This document shows, in pieces, positions 38,346 through 49,288 of a stretch of 64,000 bases of DNA. The DNA is taken from the NCBI RefSeq assembly GCF_011326755.1, contig NZ_JAAOIE010000002.1, positions 434,001-498,000 of the forward strand, given 5' to 3'. The position numbers and the translations under genes were made by a program. Every line of letters begins with the position of its first letter. Positions within the stretch are counted from its first letter, which is position 1. Source of the stretch: Cochlodiniinecator piscidefendens (lineage in GTDB: Bacteria; Pseudomonadota; Alphaproteobacteria; Rhodobacterales; Rhodobacteraceae). The notes under the pieces are model-generated. The model was not told the origin of the DNA. It saw nothing but the letters and a program-made list of their open reading frames with translations, and made no database searches.

Positions 38346-38945
38346 TCAAAGCGCTCCAGACAAAAATGCGTCAAGATCGTCCAATCGATCCTGCCCCCAA
38401 AACCGCTCTTCCCCATCAACAATATAGAATGGGGCGCCGAACACACCTGCCGCAATCGCGTCTTCTAAGTTTTGCGCATATGTCTCTGCGCCCGACAATA
38501 ATCCGCTATCAGCAAGTTTAGGGTCAAAACCATGCGCGCTTAGACATGCTTTGACAACTGCATCTTCAGCGATGTCTTCTTCTTCAGCCCAACAAGCCCG
38601 CATTATGCTATGCGCTAGTCCCCCTAGGTCGCCGCGCCCAGCCACCTGAGCCGCTATCAGGGCATATGAGCTGGGCGCGGGGTTGGTTGGCCAATGCGCA
38701 GGCTTTGGCGTCAACGCAAGCCCAGCCTTGGCGGTTTGACGACGTAGCTCTTGATTGCGGTACTCCATGCGGTTGGGATGGCGGTCTTTTGGTGCTGTGC
38801 CACCTGTACGCGCAAACAGAGTCATAATGTCGAGAGGCTTATATGTTATTGTCGCATTATGCTTGGCCGCGATTTCCTCAAGCCGTGTTCCCGCGAGATA
38901 TGCAAATGGTGAAAGAGTTGTGAGATAATAGTCGATATGTGCCAT
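38346..38945 (-). CDS. 2-hydroxychromene-2-carboxylate isomerase family (DsbA-fold) protein
   Basis: A 199-residue DsbA-fold protein related to HCCA isomerase and kappa-class glutathione transferases. The N-terminal strand reads IDYYLTTLSPFAYLAG, with Ser in place of the CxxC pair. The C-terminal FGAPFYIVDGEERFWGQDRL is the family's cis-proline region. It would bind glutathione, and the actual substrate is unknown. GGAGG lies eight bases before the ATG. It is divergent from prs by 110 bases. Confidence 0.88.
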   Translation of the reverse strand: MAHIDYYLTTLSPFAYLAGTRLEEIAAKHNATITYKPLDIMTLFARTGGTAPKDRHPNRMEYRNQELRRQTAKAGLALTPKPAHWPTNPAPSSYALIAAQVAGRGDLGGLAHSIMRACWAEEEDIAEDAVVKACLSAHGFDPKLADSGLLSGAETYAQNLEDAIAAGVFGAPFYIVDGEERFWGQDRLDDLDAFLSGAL

Positions 38946-39055
38946 TTTGCTGGCCTCCAGGTGTGGTCAAAGGTTTGCGAGATCGTAGTCGCATGTTAAG
39001 CGGTGGGCACGTCACGATTCTGTCATATCGCTGAACCACTCTGGGGAAATCTACG

Positions 39056-40066
39056 ATGCCAACCACCTCTGAACCCAAGCTTATTGCAGGGAACGCCAAT
39101 CGTCCACTCGCCGAGGCCGTCGCACGTCGCATGTCAATGCATCGTGGCACGAACCTCGGATTGGTAGATGCGCGCGTTGAACGCTTCAATGACCAAGAAA
39201 TCTTTGTTGAAGTGTACGAAAACGTACGCGGCGAAGACATGTTCATAGTTCAACCTACATCCAACCCTGCCAACGACAACCTCATGGAACTGTTGATCAT
39301 TGCCGATGCAATGCGTCGCTCTTCTGCCTCACGTATCACTGCTGTGATCCCCTACTTTGGATATGCACGCCAAGATCGCCGCACCAAAGCCCGCACACCG
39401 ATTTCTGCCAAGCTGGTCGCGAACCTTATTGCCGAAGCCGGCATTGAACGTGTTTTGACAATGGATTTGCACGCAACGCAGATTCAAGGTTTCTTTGACA
39501 TCCCGGTTGATAACCTTTACGCGGCGCCCGTTTTCGCGCTTGATATCATGCACCACTTCAAAGGACGCGACGATATCATGGTCGTATCCCCTGATGTCGG
39601 CGGTGTTGGCCGTGCGCGTGAACTTGCAAAGCGGATCAATGCCCCACTCTCAATTGTTGATAAGCGTCGCGAAAAAGCTGGCGAAATTGCGGAAATGACC
39701 GTGATTGGTGACGTCAAAGGCAAAGCCTGTATCATCGTTGACGACATCTGCGATACCGCTGGTACATTGTGTAAAGCTGCCGAAGTATTAATGGAAAATG
39801 GCGCAACCGAAGTCCACGCTTACATCACACACGGCGTTATGTCTGGCCCTGCTGTTGAACGTGTAACCAACTCTGTCATGAAAAGCCTCGTTATCACGGA
39901 TTCCATCCAGCCAACTGACCCAGTCAAAAACGCGCCAAACATTCGTATCGTTCCAACGGCCCCTATGTTTGCGCAAGGTGTCATGAATATTTGGAACGGA
40001 ACGTCAGTGTCGTCCCTGTTTGACCACGAAACATTGAACCCGCTTTACGAAGGCTTTTATTCGTAA
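39056..40066 (+). CDS. prs: Ribose-phosphate pyrophosphokinase
   Basis: Makes PRPP from ribose-5-phosphate and ATP for purine, pyrimidine, histidine and tryptophan synthesis. A 336-residue protein. It has [53 protein letters not shown], and the PRPP loop [21 protein letters not shown] lies about nine bases upstream of the ATG. It is a monocistronic gene with its own terminator. Confidence 0.97.
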   Translation: MPTTSEPKLIAGNANRPLAEAVARRMSMHRGTNLGLVDARVERFNDQEIFVEVYENVRGEDMFIVQPTSNPANDNLMELLIIADAMRRSSASRITAVIPYFGYARQDRRTKARTPISAKLVANLIAEAGIERVLTMDLHATQIQGFFDIPVDNLYAAPVFALDIMHHFKGRDDIMVVSPDVGGVGRARELAKRINAPLSIVDKRREKAGEIAEMTVIGDVKGKACIIVDDICDTAGTLCKAAEVLMENGATEVHAYITHGVMSGPAVERVTNSVMKSLVITDSIQPTDPVKNAPNIRIVPTAPMFAQGVMNIWNGTSVSSLFDHETLNPLYEGFYS

Positions 40067-40090
40067 AATAGGCATAGCACAAAGATCTCA

Positions 40091-40117
40091 ACGCCCGCCA
40101 ATTTGGTGGGCGTTTTT
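40091..40117 (+). terminator. Terminator after prs
   Basis: A stem ACGCCC with GGGCGT and an inner partial pairing, followed by five T on the plus strand. Confidence 0.85.
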
Positions 40118-40120
40118 CAT

Positions 40121-40471
40121 TTAGTAGAGTTCCCAGTCATCTTCACTTGGGAGTTCACCTATCGCCATCCAAGCCGCGCGTATACGTGCAACCCGGCTAT
40201 CGCTCCAGGTGCGAAAAACGATATCGAATCCATCAACTGTGATGTTTTCGGCATGTAAATCACCACGCATATTGGTGACACGGTCAACATCAAACATCGA
40301 CATTGATAGATGAATCGTTGGTGGCGTTTTAAAGGGTTCGGAAAACGCAATAGGCGTGCGCGATTCTCGCGCATCTGTACCCGTCCACATAGGGCCTCCG
40401 TCCTCATAATCTGAGAAAAGAACCTTATCCCCTTGATCTATGCCAAGTATGTGACTGTTTATACGCTTCAT
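40121..40471 (-). CDS. H-type lectin domain protein
   Basis: A 116-residue protein formed almost wholly by an H-type lectin domain, known from the snail agglutinin HPA and some bacterial proteins. Features are SRTPIAFSEPFKTPPTIHLS, MFDVDRVTNMRGDLHAENIT, and DGFDIVFRTWSDSRVARIRAAW. No signal peptide is present, so it is probably cytosolic. Carbohydrate binding is inferred from the family. It lies alone between prs and atpC. Confidence 0.8.
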   Translation of the reverse strand: MKRINSHILGIDQGDKVLFSDYEDGGPMWTGTDARESRTPIAFSEPFKTPPTIHLSMSMFDVDRVTNMRGDLHAENITVDGFDIVFRTWSDSRVARIRAAWMAIGELPSEDDWELY

Positions 40472-40532
40472 CAGAACCCTTTCCGAATTCTGAGATACCC
40501 GTAAAATTGGGCAAAAGTAAGCGCTGAAAATG

Positions 40533-40560
40533 AAAAAACCCCGCCATTTCTGGCAGGGTT
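40533..40560 (-). terminator. Terminator of the atp operon
   Basis: A near-perfect stem (AACCC-T-GCC with GGC-G-GGGTT, 40539-40560) followed on the minus strand by T-rich sequence, just after atpC. Confidence 0.8.
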
Positions 40561-40585
40561 CATAATTTCAGTTCGTTCAGCTAAA

Positions 40586-40996
40586 TTAGCCTCGTGAACT
40601 CAGTCCAATTTGCGTTCCGAGAATAGCAATGTCGGATGCCTGCTTCGCCAAAGCGTCAAGCGCTTCTGGCGTTGCGTTATCACGGGCATCAACCGCTTCA
40701 TTCAGGAATTCATCCAAGGTGTCTTGAGTAACCTCAGACACAGGCATTGCACGCTCTGCCAGCACAGATGTACCTGCGCTGGAGATCTCTGCAAATCCGC
40801 CAGTGACGACGTACTTCATTTCACCTTCTGGACCGTTGACCGTCAGCAGGCCGGGACGCAACGTTGTGATCAACGGAGCGTGGTCCGGCATGGCCGTCAG
40901 GTCGCCATCGGCACCCGGAATCTGGACTGATACGGCCTGAACAGAAGCAAGCTTACGCTCAGGAGATACCAGATCAAATTGCATTGTATCGGCCAT
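40586..40996 (-). CDS. atpC: ATP synthase F1 subunit epsilon
   Basis: Central-stalk subunit that links the rotor to catalysis. A 136-residue protein with the N-terminal beta-sandwich ([20 protein letters not shown], then [18 protein letters not shown]). The C-terminal helical hairpin is short, ending [12 protein letters not shown]. It is the last gene of atpHAGDC, eleven bases after atpD. Confidence 0.96.
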   Translation of the reverse strand: MADTMQFDLVSPERKLASVQAVSVQIPGADGDLTAMPDHAPLITTLRPGLLTVNGPEGEMKYVVTGGFAEISSAGTSVLAERAMPVSEVTQDTLDEFLNEAVDARDNATPEALDALAKQASDIAILGTQIGLSSRG

Positions 40997-41007
40997 GTGA
41001 CCCTCCC

Positions 41008-43319
<2,312 letters not shown>

Positions 43320-43339
43320 CTTCCAGTCCTTTCAGGGCC

Positions 43340-44878
43340 TTAGGCGAAATCAGCTGCGAATTCGTCCAAAGCTGCTTTGATTTTGTCGTCCAGCTCACCT
43401 TTAACCTTACGGTCATTGTCGGTGATGTCTTTCAGCAAATCAGCATGGTTCTGACGCAAGTGGTTCAGCAGAGCTTGTTCGTAGCGACCAACTTGGTTCA
43501 CTTCGACGCTATCCAAATAACCACGTGTACCTGCGTAGATAACACAAACGATTTCAGAGTTGGTCAGCGGTGAGTACTGCGGCTGTTTCATCAGCTCAGT
43601 CAAACGCGCACCACGTGCAAGCAACTGTTGGGTTGCGGCATCAAGGTCGGAACCAAACTGAGCAAACGCAGCCATCTCACGATACTGAGCCAAAGACAGT
43701 TTAACCGGACCAGCAACAGAAGACATTGCTTTGGTTTGTGCAGATGAACCAACACGAGACACGGAAAGACCAGTGTTCACAGCAGGACGGATACCTTGGT
43801 AGAACAATTCAGTTTCCAAGAAGATCTGACCGTCGGTGATGGAAATCACGTTGGTTGGAATAAACGCAGAAACGTCGCCACCTTGGGTTTCAATGATCGG
43901 CAGAGCGGTCAAAGAACCAGAACCGTTGTCTTCGTTCAATTTAGAAGAACGTTCCAAAAGTCTGGAGTGAAGATAGAAAACGTCACCTGGGTACGCTTCA
44001 CGTCCTGGTGGACGACGAAGAAGCAAAGACATCTGACGATAAGACACAGCTTGCTTTGAAAGGTCATCATAGATGATCAAAGCGTGACGACCGTTATCAC
44101 GGAAGTGTTCCGCCATAGAAGTCGCAGCATATGGTGCCAAGAACTGCATTGGTGCAGGGTCAGAAGCGGTCGCAGCTACAACGATAGAATATTCCATCGC
44201 GCCTGTTTCTTCGAGCTTTTTAACAAGCTGAGCAACAGTTGAGCGTTTTTGACCGATCGCAACGTATACGCAATACAGTTTTTTACCTTCGTCGTCGCCA
44301 GCGGCTTCGTTGTAGGATTTTTGGTTCAGGATGGTATCGAGCGCAATCGCTGTTTTACCAGTCTGACGGTCACCAATGATAAGCTCACGCTGGCCACGGC
44401 CAACTGGGATCATCGCGTCAACAGATTTCAGACCTGTCGCCATTGGTTCGTGAACAGATTTACGTGGGATAATGCCCGGTGCTTTAACATCTGCAACAGA
44501 ACGCGTGTCGGTCACGATTGGACCTTTGCCATCGATCGGGTTACCCAGACCGTCAACAACACGACCCAATAGTGCGTCACCTGTTGGTACGTCCACGATT
44601 GAGTTGGTACGTTTTACAACGTCACCTTCTTTAATGTCGCGGTCGGAACCAAAGATAACAACACCAACGTTGTCAGCTTCGAGGTTCAACGCCATTCCAC
44701 GGATACCACCGGGGAATTCGACCATTTCACCGGCCTGAACGTTGTCGAGGCCGTATACACGCGCAATACCGTCACCAACGGAAAGCACACGGCCCACTTC
44801 TGCAACTTCAGCCTCTTGGCCAAAGTTTTTGATCTGCTCCTTGAGGATCGCAGAGATTTCGGCTGCTTGGATGCCCAT
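43340..44878 (-). CDS. atpA: ATP synthase F1 subunit alpha
   Basis: Non-catalytic nucleotide-binding subunit. A 512-residue protein with the P-loop GDRQTGKT (169-176) and the signature [17 protein letters not shown]. Its start codon overlaps the atpH stop by one base. Confidence 0.99.
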   Translation of the reverse strand: MGIQAAEISAILKEQIKNFGQEAEVAEVGRVLSVGDGIARVYGLDNVQAGEMVEFPGGIRGMALNLEADNVGVVIFGSDRDIKEGDVVKRTNSIVDVPTGDALLGRVVDGLGNPIDGKGPIVTDTRSVADVKAPGIIPRKSVHEPMATGLKSVDAMIPVGRGQRELIIGDRQTGKTAIALDTILNQKSYNEAAGDDEGKKLYCVYVAIGQKRSTVAQLVKKLEETGAMEYSIVVAATASDPAPMQFLAPYAATSMAEHFRDNGRHALIIYDDLSKQAVSYRQMSLLLRRPPGREAYPGDVFYLHSRLLERSSKLNEDNGSGSLTALPIIETQGGDVSAFIPTNVISITDGQIFLETELFYQGIRPAVNTGLSVSRVGSSAQTKAMSSVAGPVKLSLAQYREMAAFAQFGSDLDAATQQLLARGARLTELMKQPQYSPLTNSEIVCVIYAGTRGYLDSVEVNQVGRYEQALLNHLRQNHADLLKDITDNDRKVKGELDDKIKAALDEFAADFA

Positions 44879-45444
44879 TATCCGACCTCTTTCATAGAAT
44901 TCTGAAGGCTACTGAGTTTCGAGCGGATCGACGTATCGATCATTTTCGAACCCACCTTAACGACAAGACCGCCAATGAGGCTTTCATCAACGGTCGCATT
45001 AATTTTAATATCCTTGCCGATAGTCGCTTTAAGCGTCTTAGCAAGTTTGTCCGCCTGGGTTTTAGTCAGCGCTTTTGCGGCTGTCACCTCGGCAGTGATT
45101 TCCCCATTTTCAGCAGCAATCAAACCACGCAGTGCGCTTGCCAATTGTGGCAAAACGAACAGACGACGTTTGCTGGCCATCAGGCTCAGCGCGTTTGCGA
45201 CTGTAGAGGAGAGTTTCATTTTCTCAGCGATTGCAGAAACCGCTGAACCCTGTTCTTCGCGTGAATACACAGGCGAAAAGATCAGAGCGGAAAATTCTTT
45301 GTTCTCTGCAAGAACGGTTTCGAGCGCAGAGACGTCAGCCTCAAGCGCTTTTAGGTCCTTACTTTCCTTGGCCAATTCAAAAATGGCCGTGGCATAGCGT
45401 GCAGCAATGCCAGAAGAGATCGAAGCTGGTTCAGACACGTCCAC
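44878..45444 (-). CDS. atpH: ATP synthase F1 subunit delta
   Basis: Stator subunit joining F1 to the peripheral stalk. A 188-residue protein with [20 protein letters not shown] at the start and the signature region [22 protein letters not shown] near the C-terminus. It is the first gene of the operon. A plausible promoter lies about 95 bases upstream. The start codon is probably GTG at 45444, with AAGGGT about seven bases upstream. Confidence 0.96.
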   Translation of the reverse strand: MDVSEPASISSGIAARYATAIFELAKESKDLKALEADVSALETVLAENKEFSALIFSPVYSREEQGSAVSAIAEKMKLSSTVANALSLMASKRRLFVLPQLASALRGLIAAENGEITAEVTAAKALTKTQADKLAKTLKATIGKDIKINATVDESLIGGLVVKVGSKMIDTSIRSKLSSLQNSMKEVG

Positions 45445-45537
45445 CCTTCCGATGTCAGGAGCCCTGCTAGAGTTTCTTAGTCCCTAGGCAGAGCGGCTTG
45501 GATGATGCAAACGAACGTAAGCACCAAAATCAGCGTC

Positions 45538-45566
45538 GATGTAGCAGACACGACCTCACCTATCAA
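45538..45566 (-). promoter_or_regulatory. Candidate sigma-70 promoter of atpHAGDC
   Basis: On the minus strand, TTGATA (45566-45561) and TACATC (45543-45538) are separated by 17 bases and lie about 95 bases before atpH. The rest of the 276-base gap before the Ldh gene shows only a weak terminator. Confidence 0.5.
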
Positions 45567-45666
45567 CTGTCTTAAGGCTTTTTTCGCAACCTAGTTTTTC
45601 CTATAAAAATAGGGCTTTGGGCCAAGCTGCGACGTATTGCGCTGAAAAAACATCATGATGAAGGGG

Positions 45667-45708
45667 AAAAAACGACGCCTCAAGGCGATTCCTGACGATA
45701 AAATCGCC
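45667..45708 (-). terminator. Probable terminator of the Ldh-family gene
   Basis: Inverted repeat GGCGATT with AATCGCC and a nested CGCC-TTGA-GGCG hairpin, followed by six T on the minus strand. Confidence 0.45.
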
Positions 45709-45720
45709 CCATTTTAGCGA

Positions 45721-46764
45721 TCAACTTCCAGATGCAGCGACAATCGCGCTCCAAGTTGGGGCAGGAATTTGCAATCCCAAGGGTCTATTTAGCGTGCGCT
45801 GGTCCGCTTCGCGCTCTCCGGGAATCTCCACTCGGGCGAATCCGGGCATTGTCGGGCAGTTTCGTAACTCGCTCAGAACCTCTTCGGCTGCAGCCTGCAT
45901 TGTATTCGCTGCTCTATACCGAGACGTATCCAACGTGATCATCATCCAATTGCATTCAGTGGTTACTGGACCCAACATCGCTTCGCAGATCATTTCTGCC
46001 ATCACAGACAACGCATATCCTTTGGGCCCACCGGACGGTAAAATCGCCCCCCCATTAAAGTAGTCATTTGGATCGCGGCTAGGATATCCGTCTTTGTTAA
46101 TCAACGCCCCTTCGGGAAGTTGAGCACCCGCGCTCTGGGCGGCATAGATCCAACCACCTGCGATTTGCGAGGTTGCGAAATCCAAAACAACGGGGCCGCG
46201 GTCGCCTCCAGGTATGCCAATGCAGTAGGGATTAGTCGGCAATAGCGCCTTTCGACCACCGTAAGGCGCGACCTGCCGCCAATTTTGCCGCCCTCCCCCG
46301 CCAACAATGATCATCAGACAGCCTTCATTCGCAGCATATTCTGCAAAGGCCCCTAACCGGCCTGTATGCCCAACATTTCGAAGCGCGAGCGCCGCCATAC
46401 CCGTTTCTTTGGCGCGCGCACAGGAATGATGTGCAGCCAATCGCATTGCTGGGATACCAATTCCCCCCTGACCGTCGATTTCCTCTACACCGTTTTCACG
46501 CACCACGACCTGAGCAACCGCCCTAGGGTTCATTCGGCCATTTTGAAAAAACTCCGCATATTTCAATGCGCGCATAACGCCATGAGACTCGACACCTGAC
46601 AGGTCAGATTCGACTAGATGTTCTGCCACCTCCGATGCAACCTCATGCGTACAACCATTTAGCTCCATAATCCGGTGCACGGTGTCGATGGCGACATCAC
46701 AGCCTACGCTAATCCGTTCACCATCGTAATCAAGTTTGCTACCGGTTGGGCCTTCTGTGGTCAC
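45721..46764 (-). CDS. Ldh family oxidoreductase (malate/L-lactate dehydrogenase, YlbC/ComC-type)
   Basis: A 347-residue NAD(P)-dependent oxidoreductase of the type II malate/lactate/ureidoglycolate family. It has DLSGVESHGVMRALKYAEFF, ALRNVGHTGRLGAFAEYAAN, and VVLDFATSQIAGGWI. The substrate is a 2-hydroxy acid, unspecified. The start is a GTG at 46764 with AGGAT about eight bases upstream. It ends a minus-strand run after two methyltransferase genes, ten bases after the nearer one. Confidence 0.88.
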   Translation of the reverse strand: MTTEGPTGSKLDYDGERISVGCDVAIDTVHRIMELNGCTHEVASEVAEHLVESDLSGVESHGVMRALKYAEFFQNGRMNPRAVAQVVVRENGVEEIDGQGGIGIPAMRLAAHHSCARAKETGMAALALRNVGHTGRLGAFAEYAANEGCLMIIVGGGGRQNWRQVAPYGGRKALLPTNPYCIGIPGGDRGPVVLDFATSQIAGGWIYAAQSAGAQLPEGALINKDGYPSRDPNDYFNGGAILPSGGPKGYALSVMAEMICEAMLGPVTTECNWMMITLDTSRYRAANTMQAAAEEVLSELRNCPTMPGFARVEIPGEREADQRTLNRPLGLQIPAPTWSAIVAASGS

Positions 46765-46774
46765 GTCAACGATC

Positions 46775-47521
46775 CTAAATAGGTTTCACCTCTGGTTGCT
46801 TAAGCCCTTCGAGAACGCGCAGCGGCCGACGAATTGGAACTGCCGTTCCCGTATTGGTTGGTGCAAGCACTTGTTTGCGCACCTCCAACATCACAACACC
46901 CCCAGCATAATATGAGGAGAATTTTTGTCCTGTACGCTCAAGGAACTGAGCGCTCTTTAACCAAAATCGTTTATTACTCGGTGGAGAGAATAGCGCTGCT
47001 CGGTGCCGCTCGGGCACAAAGTCATGGCGCTTCAACTGCTGTTCAAGCTGGGATAAACTATAGGGGCGCCCATATCCAAAAGGCGTAAGGTCGCTTCGCG
47101 CCCAAAGACCCGCCCGATTAGGTACTATGAATAATGCCTTCCCCCCGGGGCCCAGCACTCGCCAACACTCCTCAAGCAGTGCCGTAGGATTATCACAAGT
47201 TTCATATCCATGCATAAGGACAAGCTTATCAACACTTCCGGTTTGCAGCGGCCATGAGATTTCTTCGCACAAAGCCGATACATTGCGCATACCAGCAGGC
47301 CAAGACATTACCCCCTGCTGTGCGGGCATAAGCCCTACAACACGCCGTGCCTCGCCCAAATAGGGGCGTAACAAAGGAACCGCAAAACCAAACCCAACCA
47401 CTGTCTGCCCTTGTGCATCGGGCCACATGGATCGCACCTGATCGCGCACGGCTTTTTGCGCAGAACGACCAAGCGTACTGCGGTAATAAAATGTCCTTAA
47501 GTCAAGAACGTCCAAATGCAT
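46775..47521 (-). CDS. Class I SAM-dependent methyltransferase
   Basis: A 248-residue methyltransferase-11-type protein. The SAM loop region is [20 protein letters not shown], with the later [20 protein letters not shown] and [20 protein letters not shown]. The SAM-binding Gly-rich motif is shortened (VVGFGFA). The acceptor is unknown. In other Rhodobacterales I recall a homologue next to gloB, as nearly here. Confidence 0.82.
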   Translation of the reverse strand: MHLDVLDLRTFYYRSTLGRSAQKAVRDQVRSMWPDAQGQTVVGFGFAVPLLRPYLGEARRVVGLMPAQQGVMSWPAGMRNVSALCEEISWPLQTGSVDKLVLMHGYETCDNPTALLEECWRVLGPGGKALFIVPNRAGLWARSDLTPFGYGRPYSLSQLEQQLKRHDFVPERHRAALFSPPSNKRFWLKSAQFLERTGQKFSSYYAGGVVMLEVRKQVLAPTNTGTAVPIRRPLRVLEGLKQPEVKPI

Positions 47522-47584
47522 CGGGGTTTGCCTGCCTCCTGTTAAGGATGACTTTAACGTAGTTTTGCGAAAAATCTACGATTT

Positions 47585-48262
47585 CTATTCGCCCGGACGC
47601 TCTGCCACGATTGAAAGGTTATTTGCAGGCATTTCATTCCGCTCAAGTAAATTCAATCCTGCCTGTGCCAATTGCGACTCGAGCCATTGAAAGTCTTTGT
47701 AGCCGACACCTTCTGCTTGGCTCTTTAAACTTTCATCGAAGCGTTGATCACCTACGCTTCGATAGGTGCCGTTGTCCATAAATGGGCCATAAAGGAATAC
47801 ACGCCCACCAGGAGCGAGTGCTTCAGAGATACCCTGAACAATAGCTTTAGCCTCTGTATCCGTTATCAAATGCAACAAGTTAACGAGGTAAACCAATTGA
47901 AACGATTCAGAAATCTGCGTCCAATCCCCGGTCGCGTCAAATTCGATCGGCGTACGCAGATTACTGCAGTCGCTATGGGTGCGCCACGCCTCTATACTGC
48001 GCAAGCGTTCAGGCGCAATATCACTGGGCTGCCAAGTGACGGAAGGAAACCGATCCGCAAGCGTTGCAATTTGCTGCCCCGTCCCGCTCGCAATTTCCAA
48101 TGCAACACCCGAACACGGCACATGACGTGTCAGACGCGCAAGGATCGGATCAAGGTTCCGCGCCGCCGAAGGCGCATGCAGCCGCCCGTCCTGTGCGCTT
48201 TCATCCAAATAAGGGCTGTCGGGCAGTACCAACCTTGTCTTGCCTGCGGCTTTATCAGTCAT
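47585..48262 (-). CDS. DUF938 family SAM-dependent methyltransferase
   Basis: A 225-residue protein of the DUF938 family. Features are SAARNLDPILARLTRHVPCS, the SAM motif ALEIASGTGQQIATLA, and YLVNLLHLITDTEAKAIVQG. The acceptor substrate is unknown. AAGGAG precedes the ATG by seven bases. It is divergent from gloB with 78 bases between. Confidence 0.88.
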   Translation of the reverse strand: MTDKAAGKTRLVLPDSPYLDESAQDGRLHAPSAARNLDPILARLTRHVPCSGVALEIASGTGQQIATLADRFPSVTWQPSDIAPERLRSIEAWRTHSDCSNLRTPIEFDATGDWTQISESFQLVYLVNLLHLITDTEAKAIVQGISEALAPGGRVFLYGPFMDNGTYRSVGDQRFDESLKSQAEGVGYKDFQWLESQLAQAGLNLLERNEMPANNLSIVAERPGE

Positions 48263-48340
48263 TTGAATTCTCCTTCATCTCTTATTGCGCCCAGTTGCAG
48301 TTTGCGCAAGAGTTGGCAAACACTGCCCTAGGAGAACCCT

Positions 48341-49120
48341 GTGCCTTCCAACGCCTCCATTGAAATTCTGACCGTCCCCTGTCTGTCTGACAATTACGCA
48401 TTTTTGGTGCACAACTCCGACACCAAAGAAACCGCGTTGTTTGATGCGCCTGAGGCAGACCCTATTCTGGATGCCCTGTCAAAAAAAGGCTGGAAGCTTA
48501 CTGATATTTTGCTCACGCATCACCACGATGACCACATTGATGGGGTGGAAGAGTTACGCAAAAAAACCGGCGCTATGGTCATCGGTGCCGCATCAGACAA
48601 ACACAGATTGCCATTTCTTGATGCCACAGTCAGCGAACATGCGGCTTTGCGTGTTTTGGGCCAAGATGTCGAAGTTTTTGATGTATCGGGCCACACGATC
48701 AATCATATCGCGTTTTACATGCCGGCTGCTAATGCTGTGTTCACTGGGGATAGCCTCATGGCCCTTGGTTGTGGGCGTCTGTTTGAAGGCACCCCAGAAA
48801 TGATGTGGAACAGCTTGCAAAAACTAATAGTTCTCCCGCCAGAGACGATTGTTTGTTCAGGGCATGAATATACACAATCCAACGCCCGTTTTGCGTTAAC
48901 TATTGAACCCAACAACAAAGCGCTTATCTCTAGAGCAACCGAAATCGATACGGCCCGCGCGACAGGGCGCCCAACCGTTCCGTCCCTTTTATCGGAAGAA
49001 TGTGCAACAAATCCTTTTTTGCGTGCGCATCTGCCAGAACTAAAGTCCGCCCTTGGAACACCTAACGCCACTTCGGCGGATACTTTTGCCAAGGTCAGAC
49101 ACCAAAAAGATACCTTTTAA
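48341..49120 (+). CDS. gloB: Hydroxyacylglutathione hydrolase (glyoxalase II)
   Basis: Hydrolyses S-D-lactoylglutathione to lactate and glutathione in methylglyoxal detoxification. A 259-residue metallo-beta-lactamase fold with the metal motif THHHDDHIDG (residues 59-68). FTGDSLMALGCGRLFEGTPE and SGHEYTQSNARFA follow. The start is a GTG with GGAGA seven bases upstream. It seems monocistronic. No gloA lies nearby. Confidence 0.93.
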   Translation: MPSNASIEILTVPCLSDNYAFLVHNSDTKETALFDAPEADPILDALSKKGWKLTDILLTHHHDDHIDGVEELRKKTGAMVIGAASDKHRLPFLDATVSEHAALRVLGQDVEVFDVSGHTINHIAFYMPAANAVFTGDSLMALGCGRLFEGTPEMMWNSLQKLIVLPPETIVCSGHEYTQSNARFALTIEPNNKALISRATEIDTARATGRPTVPSLLSEECATNPFLRAHLPELKSALGTPNATSADTFAKVRHQKDTF

Positions 49121-49288
49121 TGTCACACTAAACATAAGACACTGAGAAAAACCTGCCCTTATCTTCGGAAATGTGACAGGATTTGAAGAAAATGCTCTTG
49201 AAGCGGTCGCACATACAACCGAACTTTAAGAGATACGAGGCCACAGTCTAAAGGGTAATCCCTGCCGACCTAGGAAAGGAGCAAGACC

